Below, piece after piece: positions 36,711 to 51,989 of a stretch of 64,000 nucleotides of DNA. The stretch covers positions 24,391,403 through 24,455,402 of the forward strand of contig CM119264.1 in NCBI GenBank assembly GCA_051294375.1, written 5' to 3'. The DNA is from Paraspadella gotoi. Taxonomy: Eukaryota > Chaetognatha. Under the pieces are notes generated by a model, which was given only the letters and a program-made list of their open reading frames with translations, did not search any database and had not been told where the DNA came from. The position numbers were made by a program, and so were the translations under genes. Positions within the stretch are counted from its first letter, which is position 1, and every line of letters starts with the position of its first letter.

Positions 36711-37165
36711 TTAAACAGCGAAAGTGACTAAATGAAATAACGACTTTATAATCAACTTTGTCGGTCCGTCGGTCCAATCCCTAAATCATGTCGGTAAATT
36801 ATATATCATATAAAAAAAATCTTAAAAGTTTAGTGAACTCGCCTGACGTTACTATCAAAGAAAATTAATGAAAAAATCTGGAAAAAAAACCAATGATTGA
36901 GGCGATAACGAATTATTGATGTAATTGTAATTGATTATTGATGTAATAGTAATTGATTATTGATGTAATAGTAATTGATTATTGATGTAATAGTAATTAA
37001 TTAGTGATGTAAAAGTAATTGATTATTGAAGAAGATTAAGTAGGTTAAAATGTAGTTGAAAACAATACTTTGATAAAAAAGAGTGAAAAAACGTAGGCCT
37101 TTACCGTACTATCTAGGAAAAAAGTATATCACATAATTGTGAAAAAGTTTATTTATTCTATAAAA
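36271..37165. other. Intergenic with microsatellites and a possible last exon
   Basis: The stretch contains a (GA)n tract (36660-36708) and a 21-bp tandem repeat built on TAATTGATTATTGATG (36916-37028). On the minus strand at about 36541-36480, TTTTCAG is followed by an open stretch reading LIERATKVFVELENP and ending at TAA, which looks like a small terminal exon without a partner. Confidence 0.4.
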
Positions 37166-37169
37166 AATA

Positions 37170-37300
37170 TACAAAATATGGGTATGCCCTCCCTTAGTAT
37201 TAATAACTGCCTGCATTCATCTGGGTATGCTCTCATACAGTAAATTAAGGTATGACGGTGAAATATTTTTCCACTCCTTTAATGTGATTATTATAATGGA
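37170..37300 (-). pseudogene. Tc1-type transposase C-terminal remnant
   Basis: The minus strand reads ...EWKNISPSYLNLLYESIPR, a stop, then MQAVINTKGGHTH. This matches the conserved C-terminal end of Tc1/mariner-superfamily transposases (W..I......L..SMPRR...VI.AKGG.TKY). One in-frame TGA near 37218 breaks it and upstream transposase domains are absent, so it is a dead fragment. Confidence 0.7.
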
Positions 37301-37308
37301 AAATTAAA

Positions 37309-37409
37309 TATTGTGGCAGCAAGACTTAAAGCTGCCTCACTGCTGTCCATCCTCAGCCTCATCTCAATGACTGAGCAATGAGGCAGCTTTAAGACTTGCT
37401 GCCATAATA
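37309..37409. repeat. 31-bp inverted repeat around a 39-bp loop
   Basis: The left arm 37309-37339 starts TATTGTGGCAGCAAGAC and the right arm 37379-37409 is its complement with two mismatches (TATTATGGCAGCAAGTC when reversed). The arms enclose a 39-base centre and could fold as a hairpin. It lies directly next to the Tc1 remnant and may be a separate foldback insertion. Confidence 0.75.
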
Positions 37410-38573
37410 CATTTTTTTTTAGCTATTTTTTATTTGAGGTAGCAATCTTTTTTTGCTTGTAACTTCTGAACAATTAAAGCTACAAAAAAAGGTCAACTCG
37501 GGTCGCCAGGCAGTCATACTTTTTGGCTACTTCATTCTCCTTCCAGCCTATAGCCCAAAAAATTAACAGGTCATTTTCCGGGTGATTATCCTCGACTGTT
37601 TAGTTCGGGATTTAAATTCTAATCGATGTGCGAATCTAAAACCAAATCTGAAACGTTTTCAATAACATACTGATCCCCGGCTTCCTTTCTATCTAATCTA
37701 TCTAACCTATATATCAATCCACATCCGATACTCCAACCAAGTTTCAATTGGCTTTCGCACTGAAATTTCCACCTGTCGACGTCGAAACTCATTGGAACTT
37801 GAATGAGTTTTGCGCCAAAAGACCATCTGTCAACATCTATCAACATCTGTCAACATAAGTCAACGTTTGTCGTCCTTAAAGAAGATTGATAATTCAAACT
37901 TCAAAGACAATTTGGTAAATACAAAAGTGACGCAGTGGGCTTAATTTTTCATTTTTTAAAACAGTATTTTTCCAAGTTTCTTCGTATATGTACTTGGTGA
38001 TTAATCAAAGAAACAATACGATTCTTTTTTGTGTGTAGCAAACTGTAGCATCCTTCAGACGGTGCCTCAGACTAAAAAGATTCAAAGGATTGAGGAAACT
38101 TTTATAGGTTTGAACATGTTTTATTTCGCGTAAGGAATGACTAAATGTAAGTTAAATCCCATCACCCCTTTTACGAAGGGATTCGGTGCTGAGCAAAGGA
38201 GTCAAGAGTTGATTGGTTGTCACTGTTCACAGTTTCACTTTCACAATTCTCTTCACTGGATGGAGTGGGTGCGTACCCGACCCATGGAACTAACGGGTTT
38301 TTTGGAGGATATTTCCACGATGAGTTGCGTCGACGGAAGACCTAAGAATGGCAAGAGTGAGATTTAAGGGGTGAGGAAAGGGTAAGGGTTTTATCGATTG
38401 ACGAAATTGACAAATTTGGATTCGACTTTTTTTTAAGGAAATCTAAATTTTAGAATTAAAAAATATCTTGAGATGATATATACTAAGAAAAAAATAAATA
38501 TTCACCATTCGTAAATAAATAAATAAATAAATAATAATAAAAATTATAATAAATAACAATAATAATAATTAAT

Positions 38574-38658
<85 letters not shown>

Positions 38659-39274
38659 TTTTTTTTTTTTTTTTTTTATTTTTTTTTTTATTTATTTATT
38701 TTATTTATTTATTTATTTATTTTATTTATTTTATTTATTTTATTTATTTTATTTATTAATTAATTAAACATAAAGGCTGTAAAGTCGAATAATAAACAAA
38801 TTAATTAATTAATTAATTAATTGAACATAAAGGCTGTAAAGTTGAATTTCTCCCAACCGAACCAGGGACGCTCTCGTCTCTCTCATCTTCAGCTATAAAG
38901 AAGCGGCAGGTTTCAAAATAGCGTCGTTATCGGATCCGAGATCCAGTTTTCTCTATTTGTTTATTACTCAGATATTTCTAGCCATCGATTTTCGATCTTC
39001 CCTTGAATCCATGAGAATAGATTTTCGATTTTCTCGATGAAAACCTTTAAAGGATTCGTCCCCCCCTCACTTTTCCTCAACAAATAAAACGCGTTATTGT
39101 TTAAAAAGACAAAAAGGCTGAGATAATAAGCGGAGGAAGGTTTAAAAAAAATGTTATCTTTTATGCTGAAAACAGAGGTTGAAACTTGAGAGAGAATATC
39201 TTTTTTTTTCCATTGAGATTACTTTTTAAAAAGAAAATTTGTTTTGTTTTCAGATCTCTATGTTTGCGATAACT
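37410..39274. other. Intergenic, no gene recognised
   Basis: The stretch includes a block with ATCTGTCAACATCTATCAAC-like short repeats (37825-37865), an unsupported 76-codon frame (38137-38367, +), a long (TTTA)n array (38578-38765) and a duplicated AACATAAAGGCTGTAAAGT at 38766 and 38824. A minus-strand AATAAA (TTTATT at 38960-38965) may serve the TMEM254-like gene. Confidence 0.5.
38578..38765. repeat. (TTTA)n tetranucleotide array
   Basis: About 45 units of TTTA/ATTT with one poly-T interruption near 38660-38690. Confidence 0.95.
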
Positions 39275-39951
39275 TCAAATTCGTAATGAAAGATTAACAG
39301 CCAGAGCGACAGTCAACCGACAGCAACCGACAAGCTGATAACAATCACCGATGATGGAAGATTGAAGGAACCAGGCGACAGTGGTGAAAACCCCGTGGAA
39401 CATAGAGAAAGAGAGCCAGGCCGAGTAGAATCCCTCAGCCAGGTGCACGGCCAACGTGACCCAGAAGATGCGCGATACGATCTGAAAAGAGAGCGGGGAG
39501 AGTGAGGGGGGGTGGAGAAGCTGAGTAGTATTAATCTAAACTTAATAATTAATATAAATAAATATATTAATATAATATAAATATTTTTTAGTTCTCTTGC
39601 TCTTTCTAAGCTAATTTGCTTTTTCATCTCTCCCAATTTCTTTAACCTTTATTTTTACTTTCCTACCCTCACTTCTATTTCCTTCTCGGACATGAACTTA
39701 CCTGCGGGTGAGTTTTTGCTAAGTGGATGAGAAAATTACCGACGACTGGCAAATACTGGGCGGGAATCTGTAAATATATAATTAAATAATAATAAATAAA
39801 TAACATAATTGCTTTTCGTTGTTGTCGTTGTCATCGTTATCGGTGGCCTTACCCGATGCGGCGCTAAGTAAGTCAGGCAGAGCAGGCACAAGGGAATCAA
39901 GGTCATGCAGGTCTTCAAAAGCGACGGAGTTTTAAAATGACTTTGGGCCAT
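39275..39951 (-). CDS. TMEM254-like small membrane protein (123 aa)
   Basis: Three exons on the minus strand splice in phase 0: 39951-39853, 39767-39702 and 39481-39275, with donors GTAAGG and GTAAGT and acceptors TTTACAG and TTTTCAG. The product starts MAQSHFKTPSLLKTC, has a hydrophobic LIPLCLLCLTYL segment, then LPVVGNFLIHLAKTHPQ, then IFWVTLAVHLAEGFYSAW and VAWFLQSSIIGDCYQLV. The H..EG.YS and WFLQ..I.G patterns and the total of 123 residues fit the TMEM254/DUF4499 family, whose vertebrate members have about this length and an unknown function. An alternative is that the last exon splices on at GTGATTG after SSII; in that case the last 24 residues would differ. Confidence 0.7.
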
Positions 39952-43323
<3,372 letters not shown>

Positions 43324-44785
43324 AATCAACCGAAAATACATGGTGATTCTCATCCTCGCTTATCTGGTGATTCTCCTCAGCGGGTCTTTCGTTCCTCACG
43401 GAGTCATCAAGTGCTTCACGCCGAATCACTACACGTTGGCGCAGGTCAAGGGAGATCAAGTTTTCGCCGAAAAAAAAAAAATTAAATTTATTAGATCATA
43501 AAATATTTTTTAGAGGAGAAAAAAAAAGGATTATATAATATATTTAGAAGAATAAAGATTACGAAGAAAAATGTACTATATTCCGAAAGAGCCTAATCCT
43601 CATCCTAATCCTAATCCTAATCCTGGACCTTAATTTAAACTTTAATATCTCACCCTAATCTCTGACAAAAGTTTAATCTAATCTCAAACCCTAATCCCTA
43701 ACGCTAATCCCAATCCTCTTGCCTCATCCTTCAACTACTAATTACTTTTCCTAATCTTTAGCATATTCCTTAAACCTAAAAATAGAAAATATAGTCGAAA
43801 CGCGATTATCCGGTAATAATATTTTCCCCCAAAAAAAATATTAAATTCCATCTTAAGAATTTTCTTCGTAAGTGAAGATCACGCTGTATCTCTCGGCGAC
43901 GTCAAAAAAAAAAAGAAAAACCGGCGCGGGTTTGCATTGCAAAGTAGACGTGATTCGTGGGCGAATTGGGGGGGGGCGTTGGTTTAAGTCTTAAAGGTTG
44001 AAGTCGTAGGAGTGGCCGACGAAAGGTAAGGTTACGAGGTGAGGTAGGGACGACCTTTCGAGCGACGCTTCACTTCGACGCGAACAGCGAACCTTTTTTT
44101 TTTTTCTTTTTTGGCCGAAGAGAAAAACAGAAATGAAGAGAAAGTCTTTCTTTTGTCGAAGATGAGAAGATATTTTTAGACTTTTAAGAATAACGTGAAA
44201 CAAACAACCAAAGATTTGAAAAAGAGAGTTCGTTTTGAAGTTTGACTCCATCGATTTTGAATCATAGAATCTTTTAAAGGTGAAAAGTATATACTTTTAT
44301 ATACATACTATTGAATTTTATCTTTTCGAGAAAATGTAAAATGACATGAATCCTTTTTTTTTAAAAAAGCTTTACCGAAAATTGTCATGACATGTTCTAT
44401 TTATATAAGATTATAATTATAATACTGTGGCATACAGACATTTACAAACAAGAATTAAAGTAAATGAATAAACATAACAGAACAGAGACATCTGAACAAA
44501 ATAATAAGCTACAGTAATAAAATGATTGATAATCTTTTGTAAATGCCATTTTGTAACGAGTCGACACACCACGATTTTAGACGGAGTTCGTTATGACGAC
44601 CTGTTGGCTCAACGCGACCGAATATCTGGTTCAACCCGGAGTGCCGCCCTCCAGTCACTTGGACGGAGAATCAGTCGGTTACGTCGGACGAAATGACTTC
44701 AAGAGTCACAGAGTCAAAGTCTCTTATTATCAGTGGACGCCGAGCATTCTATGGTGAGAGAGAAGAGAGAGAAGAGAGAGAGAAG

Positions 44786-44827
<42 letters not shown>

Positions 44828-46655
44828 AATCCGGTAGTGAACTAAAAAAGTACAAACTTACATAGGAGAAAAAATAAAAAAAGGTTAATCGCTAAGGTAA
44901 AATCTTTGCTGTGAAAGTTGAAAAGTGAAAGTTAAAGAGTGAGAAGAATAAAGAGAAGGTTCGACGCGACGGTGAGGTTTTTGTTTTGAAAGGTGAGGAG
45001 GTGAGGAAAATACTCTCGTCTTCCACGTGAGACTCTCGGTTGAATGAATAGAAAAAGAAAAGAGAAAATAAAAAAAAAAGACGAAAACAAAAGTGAGATT
45101 AGGTTTTTCAAAAACTTCATCTCAACGTTTAAAACCAAATCATGTTCAGCTATTAAAATATATGTTACATATGTTTGTATGTTCACATCTTTAATTTCAT
45201 TATGTTTAATTCAGTAAACCTGATGGGGATGAAACAAAAGTTAGAACTAAAATTGAAGATTGAAACGTTGGTAACAATAAGATATCGACTTAAGAGTTAC
45301 GGCCAAAAACTAAAAAAGATTTGAGAGATCAAGTTCGCGTCTCTAAACTTCTTTTTTCCTTTTTGACGAGTATTTTTACGAACTTAAGTCGACGACGATG
45401 ACGACAACAACAACAACGAAGACAATGATGATGAAGACTCTAACGTCATCTTCTCTCTGTAAACAGGGTCATGTTTTTTGTTTTCTCTTTCCGTGAAAAG
45501 TTAGAAAAAATAGGTATATTAATATGAAATAATAAAATTTGAAAAGTGAAAACCGCGGACAAGAATTTTTGAAAAAATATTTACTCTATTTAAAAATCTG
45601 CCGAATGAAAAAAAGGACTACAAGAGAGTAAATGTGTTATCCTCAGTGGATTAAAATTAATAACTCAACTCAACTTCATGTCGACCTCCTCCTCCCTTTA
45701 TTTCCAACCTCATCTTCCCCCCTTCCATTCCGCGGACGACAGCGTGGAGGCGGTCTGCTTCTCCCTTCCCTTCTTCGTCTGGTCAATCGCCGTCAATTCC
45801 TCGGGTTTGTCTCTCCTTTCGATGCTGCGCGTCGCCAAGGAAATTTCCAGGGTGAGGACGAAGGGAGACGAGGAAGAGGAGCTGCAGCTGCGGCGGTTGG
45901 TGAGTTCGGCCCGACGAGGATGTGGTTGATGTGGATTGTGTGGTTTGTGGACTGTGGTCTATGAAGTGTCGGGTGATGAGGAAGTGAAGGGATATTTGCC
46001 AAAATGAAATATGTTTTTAAAATCATTTCAAAGCTGCTAATGCTGCATGTACTGCTGCTTATTTTCTTGTTTTTGTCGTCGTTGTTGTTGCTGCTGCTTC
46101 AAGTTTGTCATCTATTTCACAATATGAAATTTTTCCACGCTTCAGGTGAAACATCTTCAGCGATACTTGGAGAGAACTCACCTCGACGAATCTCTCGCCG
46201 AGAAGTCGACCTTTCGGTAAGTTTCGTTGAGTTCAATTCGCCCCCCCAAAAAAAGGAATAGAAGATGAGAAAGGAAAGAGAAAAGAAATTTTCTCTCCTT
46301 TTTCTCTCTTTTCGATCCGCGATTTCGGGATAAATAATCAAAGTTTATTAAGGATCGAGAATCTCGACTCCTGATTTAAGAGACTTTAATGTGCATAATT
46401 CGCCGGAAGGAGGGTAAGGAAAGGAGCTGGGGTAAGAAAAGGGTGAGGAAAGAGCGAGGGGATTTAGGATTATAGAGTTGAGAGATCAGATTGAGGTAAG
46501 TCAAGCGGAAGGAAAGGAGAACGAGTATGAGATGCGGAAAAGGGTAAGGGTAAGGTTGGGGGGAAGGAAATGGAAGAAAGAGGCCCAAAGGTAAGGGCAG
46601 AGTCGGTGGGGGAGAGGGGAGGCCTTGGTAAGTGTTCGGTAGAGGAAAAATTGGT

Positions 46656-46749
<94 letters not shown>

Positions 46750-49700
46750 AGAGAGAAAGGAGGGTGAGGTCTGTTTTCCTCCACCGACTTCTTCTTCATC
46801 GTCTTCCATCTTCGTTTATCACGAATTTGACGTCGATGAGATTTAGACGTCAACGACGACGACGATGACGACGACGACGACGTCAACGATCGGGACGAAT
46901 ATGACGACGCCGACGACGACGCCTACGACGACGCCGACGACGACGCCGACGACGACGCCGACGACGACGCCGACGACGACGCCGACGACGACGAATATAA
47001 CGACGAAAACGCTAACATTGACGACGATATTTCAAAATAATGACACCGACGTCGACGTCGACGATGACATCAAAGATAAGGATAATGTGATAAATTACAT
47101 AATGACAGGTAAATGATGATTGATGACGTGAATTATTTGCAAAGAGCATTAACAGCTCGTAACTAAAGGTCCAAATAATACTTATAATATTTTTTCTGGT
47201 ACCAAATTGTCTTTGACATTTTCGTTGTCAAAACAGAAAAAAAACAATAACGTAAAAAAAATGCAACTAAGCTTTGACTTTGTCGAATAATTTTTTTTTA
47301 AAGTCTATAAATAGGACGATTGAAATTCTTCTTCATCTACGACAATGATGACGACGACGACAACAACAACAACGACATCTTCATCCAAAACGGTCGAGGT
47401 CGTCTCGTTCTCCCTTCGTCTCCCGACGTCTAAGAATCAGGTCTCCAGTCGCGGGAGAAAAAGTTTCTTGGCTCGAGAATCATTTCTGAGAAAAGCGTCG
47501 GGATTAAATGATGAGGAAATTCGAAGATTGAAAGTCAACAACTGCGACAACAACGACAACAACGACAACAACGACGACGAAAGAGTTCGTCCTACCTTTT
47601 TGAAGGATGAGGACGACGACGACGACGAAGACGCTGACAACGACGACAACGATGATAAAGAGAAGGACGTCTTTGTCGAAGATTTAATCACAGGCGAAGA
47701 AACACAATTAGTCTTCTGCGATTTCTTTCTTTTTATTTTCTTCGTCGTCGTTTAATGTTTTATTTTTAAATGATCAATTTAGTTCCGAGCGCCNNNNNNN
47801 NNNTCTCTCTCTTTCTCTCACTCTCCCCTTTTTTTATGGTATAATCCATATTATCCTCTTTTTTTCCCTCTTCTTTCCATTTTGAGTCTTTTTTTAGAAA
47901 CGTAATTTTTATGGTCAATAATTTCCTCCTTTGAATCTCATCGACGCCGCTATTTTCGTTTCCCTTTCATAGAGAAACTTTCTCGATTACGAGTTTATTT
48001 TTGATTCTCGGTTGATTGGCAAGCTTTTGATTCTCGGTTGATTGGCAAGCTTGGCCCAGAAACTATGTTTACTTTTTTACGGTCGTTTTATTCATTTAAG
48101 GTTTTCGTCTTTCGACCTAATTATTTTCACCTTTGGGTAAAACACAATTACATTTAATTCAGCATTCTTTCAAGTTACAATTTTATCCTTCCCTATTTTT
48201 TTTCTAACGGTCTAATAGTATTTCTATTTCTATTATATTTTTCATAGTACTACTTAGTAAAAGTAATACATAGATCATAATCTTTTGCGGTGATTAAAAT
48301 TGTACTCACAAGTCAAATTGTTGCATTGTAATTTTCCGTTTCCTTGATGAATTCTCACGTCAGTCTTCTTCATCCGTCCCCTTCCCCTCTCCGCATTCAA
48401 CCCCCACTCTTCCTCCCCCCACCCCCGCTCCCCCTTCAGCTGGCTCCGCCCCCCTATCGGTCGCGCCTTCGGCAACTTCCTCTTCTTCACCTACGTCGGC
48501 GTCAAACTCCTCTACCTCCTCAACCTCCTCGTTCAACTCCTCATCCTCTCTCTCTTCTTCGGCAACGATCCTCACTACACCGTCTTGGATCACGGGTGGT
48601 GGGTCTTGGAGGGTGAGTCACAGTGAAAATGTCACAGTCACAGTGAGAATGTCACAGTCAGAGTGAGAATGTCACAGTCACAGTGAGAATGTCACAGTCA
48701 CAGTGATAATGTCACAGTCACAGTGAGTTCAGTTGGTCTTAAAGGGCGAGTAATACTCAATTAGACTTTTAAACATAGAGAAATTTTGGAGTATATAAAG
48801 TAGGAGCAATAAGGAGCAAGAGGAGCATGTATTTTTATTTGAAACGTAATTTGGAAAAATCATAAGTAGTCAGCGACTGATGTATCAGGCGGATTAATAA
48901 ATCCTAAGTAGTCAGTGACTGATGTATCAGGCGGATTAATAAATCATAAGTAGTCAGCGACTGATATATCAGGCGGATTAATAAATCATTGTATCTCCTC
49001 ATTTCACAATAAACTTAGTTGAAGAAAAAAAATTAATTAGAACCAACACCTTAGAGTCTCGTTTATCAATTTAATCGAGATTGCGGATTCTGGAAAGTCG
49101 TAGGCATCGTCGTTGTCGTCTTCATTGTCGTCGTTCTGATCGTCGTTGCAGTTTTCGTTTTAATGGTCGTCGTCGTCGTCGTCCTCATCGTCGTCGCCGT
49201 CATTATTTTAATCGTCGTCATCGTCGTCGTCATCCCCCTTCACAAAGTCTGACACGTTCCTGATTAATAATCTTACTCTTTTCAGTTTTGGTCCTCGCTA
49301 TCATTTCTTTACTATCTTTACTTCATTCCTTCTAAAATCTCAATACTTTTTAACTCCTCCCTGAGCCCCCCATCCTTTCTCTTGTAATTTATTGACATTT
49401 TTTTATTCTCTCACACATTCTTACTTTTGAGAAAATTAGCTTTTAATCTCCTGATTTTAGTTCTCTTGGTTATTCAAATTCTTTTTCTTTCTTTGTATAA
49501 TATATATTTTTATAGCGGTTGTTACAATTTCATATATATATGTATATCTTTCCTCTCCTTCCTTTTCCCATTCCGTTTTTTGGTTTTTAATTACCTTTTC
49601 TAACCTTCTTCATCTTTCCTTCTTTCTTTCTTCTCTCTCTCCCTTAATCATCCTACTTCCCGCCCTCGTTAAAAGCCTCATTTCCTCCCTCCCTTCCTCC

Positions 49701-50415
49701 CTTCTTCCCTTCTTCCCTTCCTCCCTCCCCCTTCACTCCCTCCGGCCTAAATGCGCAACTTTTACCTTTGGCCTTAATTCGAGTTTATCCTTCGTTGATT
49801 GCTGCGGCTCAACCAAACGAACGAGGCTCGTTCATCGACTTGATTGGCGATTTCATTTCCTCTTTCCTTTCCTCCATCTGTCGACCATCTCTCCTCGTCC
49901 ATCGGTTGTACCTCCCTTTTTTCTATCCTCCATCTGTCGACCTTCACTTCTAGTTTCCTCCATCTCTAACATTCTTTTTCGGTCTCCCTTCCCACCGTCT
50001 GTTGAACCTCTTTTTCTTCTTTCCTTTTCCTCCATCTATTAACCCTCTCTTTCTTTTTCTCAAATCTTTTGACCCCCTTTTTTCATTTTCCCTTTCTCCA
50101 CCTATTAACCCTCTCTTTCGTTTCCTCTATCTTGACCCTTTTTTTTAACTTTCCTTTCCCACATCTGTGGAGCCGATTTTTTCTCTTCCTTTTCTCCATC
50201 GCAAGTTCACTCCTTTATTTATGATCCTTTCCCACTTTCCTCTTTTAAATATTCTCTCTTTCCCTTATTTCTCATTGCAGCATTCCTTCACGCAAGTCTA
50301 ACAAGTCTTTCAACTATTTCTTTTTATCATGATATCGTCTTTCTGATTTCTTATTTCCTTTTTCGACTTTTTCTTCCTTTCCTTTCTCGCCTTTGCTATC
50401 GGACTACTACTTACT

Positions 50416-50454
<39 letters not shown>

Positions 50455-51894
50455 TTGTTTACTCTCTTCTCTCAATCTCTCGATGAAGGGAAACCGGAAT
50501 TCCCCATCATTTTTCCCCGCTATTTTCCACATGGTAATCATTACGACATTCGGAAAAGGAAAAGGCTTAACATCCTGGCTTCACTCAACAGCGTGAAAAC
50601 AAAGCAACAAAACAACAAAAACGGAACAACGCAACCGAAGAAGAACAAAAGAAAAAAAATTATTTATATAATGCTTTAAGGTAGTAGAGGTTATATATAA
50701 AGTACGTAAGTAACAATTTAGAGTTATCAAAAACTATAATAAAGAGACGATTCAACGCTTTTGAAATTTATTCAAATCTATTTAAAACTATGCAAATCAC
50801 CTCAAACTTCATAGACGACGGCGGTATGTTGAAAAAAAAAAAAGAAAAAAAAAAAGAAGCCGCCAAGAAAAGAATAAAGAACCTAAAGAATTTCGTCCTC
50901 CGTCTCGTGATCAATGCAGAGACACATAAAACCAATGGCAGCTGAGCGCATCTGAAAATAAAAAACAACAACGACAACGACGACAACGACGACGACAAAT
51001 CCAGGGTTACCGTTTCGTTCGAGGAAGACGACGATGAATCTTTCCTTTCTCTCTCCTTTCCTCCCCTTTCCTCCCTCGAACCAGGCCTCTTCCTCGAGCG
51101 CAGGTGGCGCCACTCGCACCTGTTTCCCCTGATGACGTCGTGCGCGGTGCGGGTGGAGCGGGCGGGCAACGGGCTGCCCTACCGCCTCGAGTGCGCCCTC
51201 CCGTTCAACCTCTACAACGACAAATTCTTCGCCGTCTTCTCCGTCCTCTTTCCGTTCATCGGTGAGGGGGGCGGGTAGGTGGGGGGCGACCAGGGGGAGA
51301 GGGGGGTGGGGAGAAAGGAGTGAAAGGTGGGCGAGAGGTGGAATGGGTGATTAAGTGGTGTTTGAGGCTTTATATACCGAAATCGCCTCGTTTCTGTTTT
51401 TAATCACTTTACCTATATTTTACCCGAATATATAAAGTTAATCCTTGTTCGAATGATTAATCTAATCCTTGATCCTAATCCCTAATCTTAACCTATTCCA
51501 AAACAAACTTAATTATGAGTTTAAGCTGAAATAGCGCGCTTTTGGAATAGACGGCCGTGTTGAAGTAGTGATACGATTGACGGTTGGTAAGACGATGGCT
51601 CTAATGTGGGAGCAGTCTCATTGGATTTATATGGATGAAGTCATAGTCACGGATAAAACTTGGATTCACCAAACTCATTAGGAGGTGTTGAAGTTTGAAG
51701 GTCACAAAGTCATTGACCACGAGACCACGCAGGTCGCGTCTATGGCGCTCGAGAGATCAAGGGTTGGAAAAATAGTCTTTGACAGAAGATTAGGAGGTCG
51801 GAGTTGATTTTGACGTTAAATATCTTATTGTTTTTATGTTATTGACGATTGAAGATCTGTTAGTCTGTCTGTCAATCTGTCTGTCTGTAGTATA

Positions 51895-51989
<95 letters not shown>

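Noticed and set aside
46865-47116. Thr/Pro repeat frame resembling a mucin
   Set aside because: Built from ACG and CCGACG repeats in an intron with no splice support.
47345-47755. 136-codon Asn/Asp-rich frame
   Set aside because: Lies between innexin exons that join in perfect phase without it; composition comes from GAC/AAC triplets.
51600-51780. Possible mariner transposase (frame reading VIVTDKTWIH near 51640)
   Set aside because: Only one short resemblance to the DETW motif, with a stop right after it and no flanking match.
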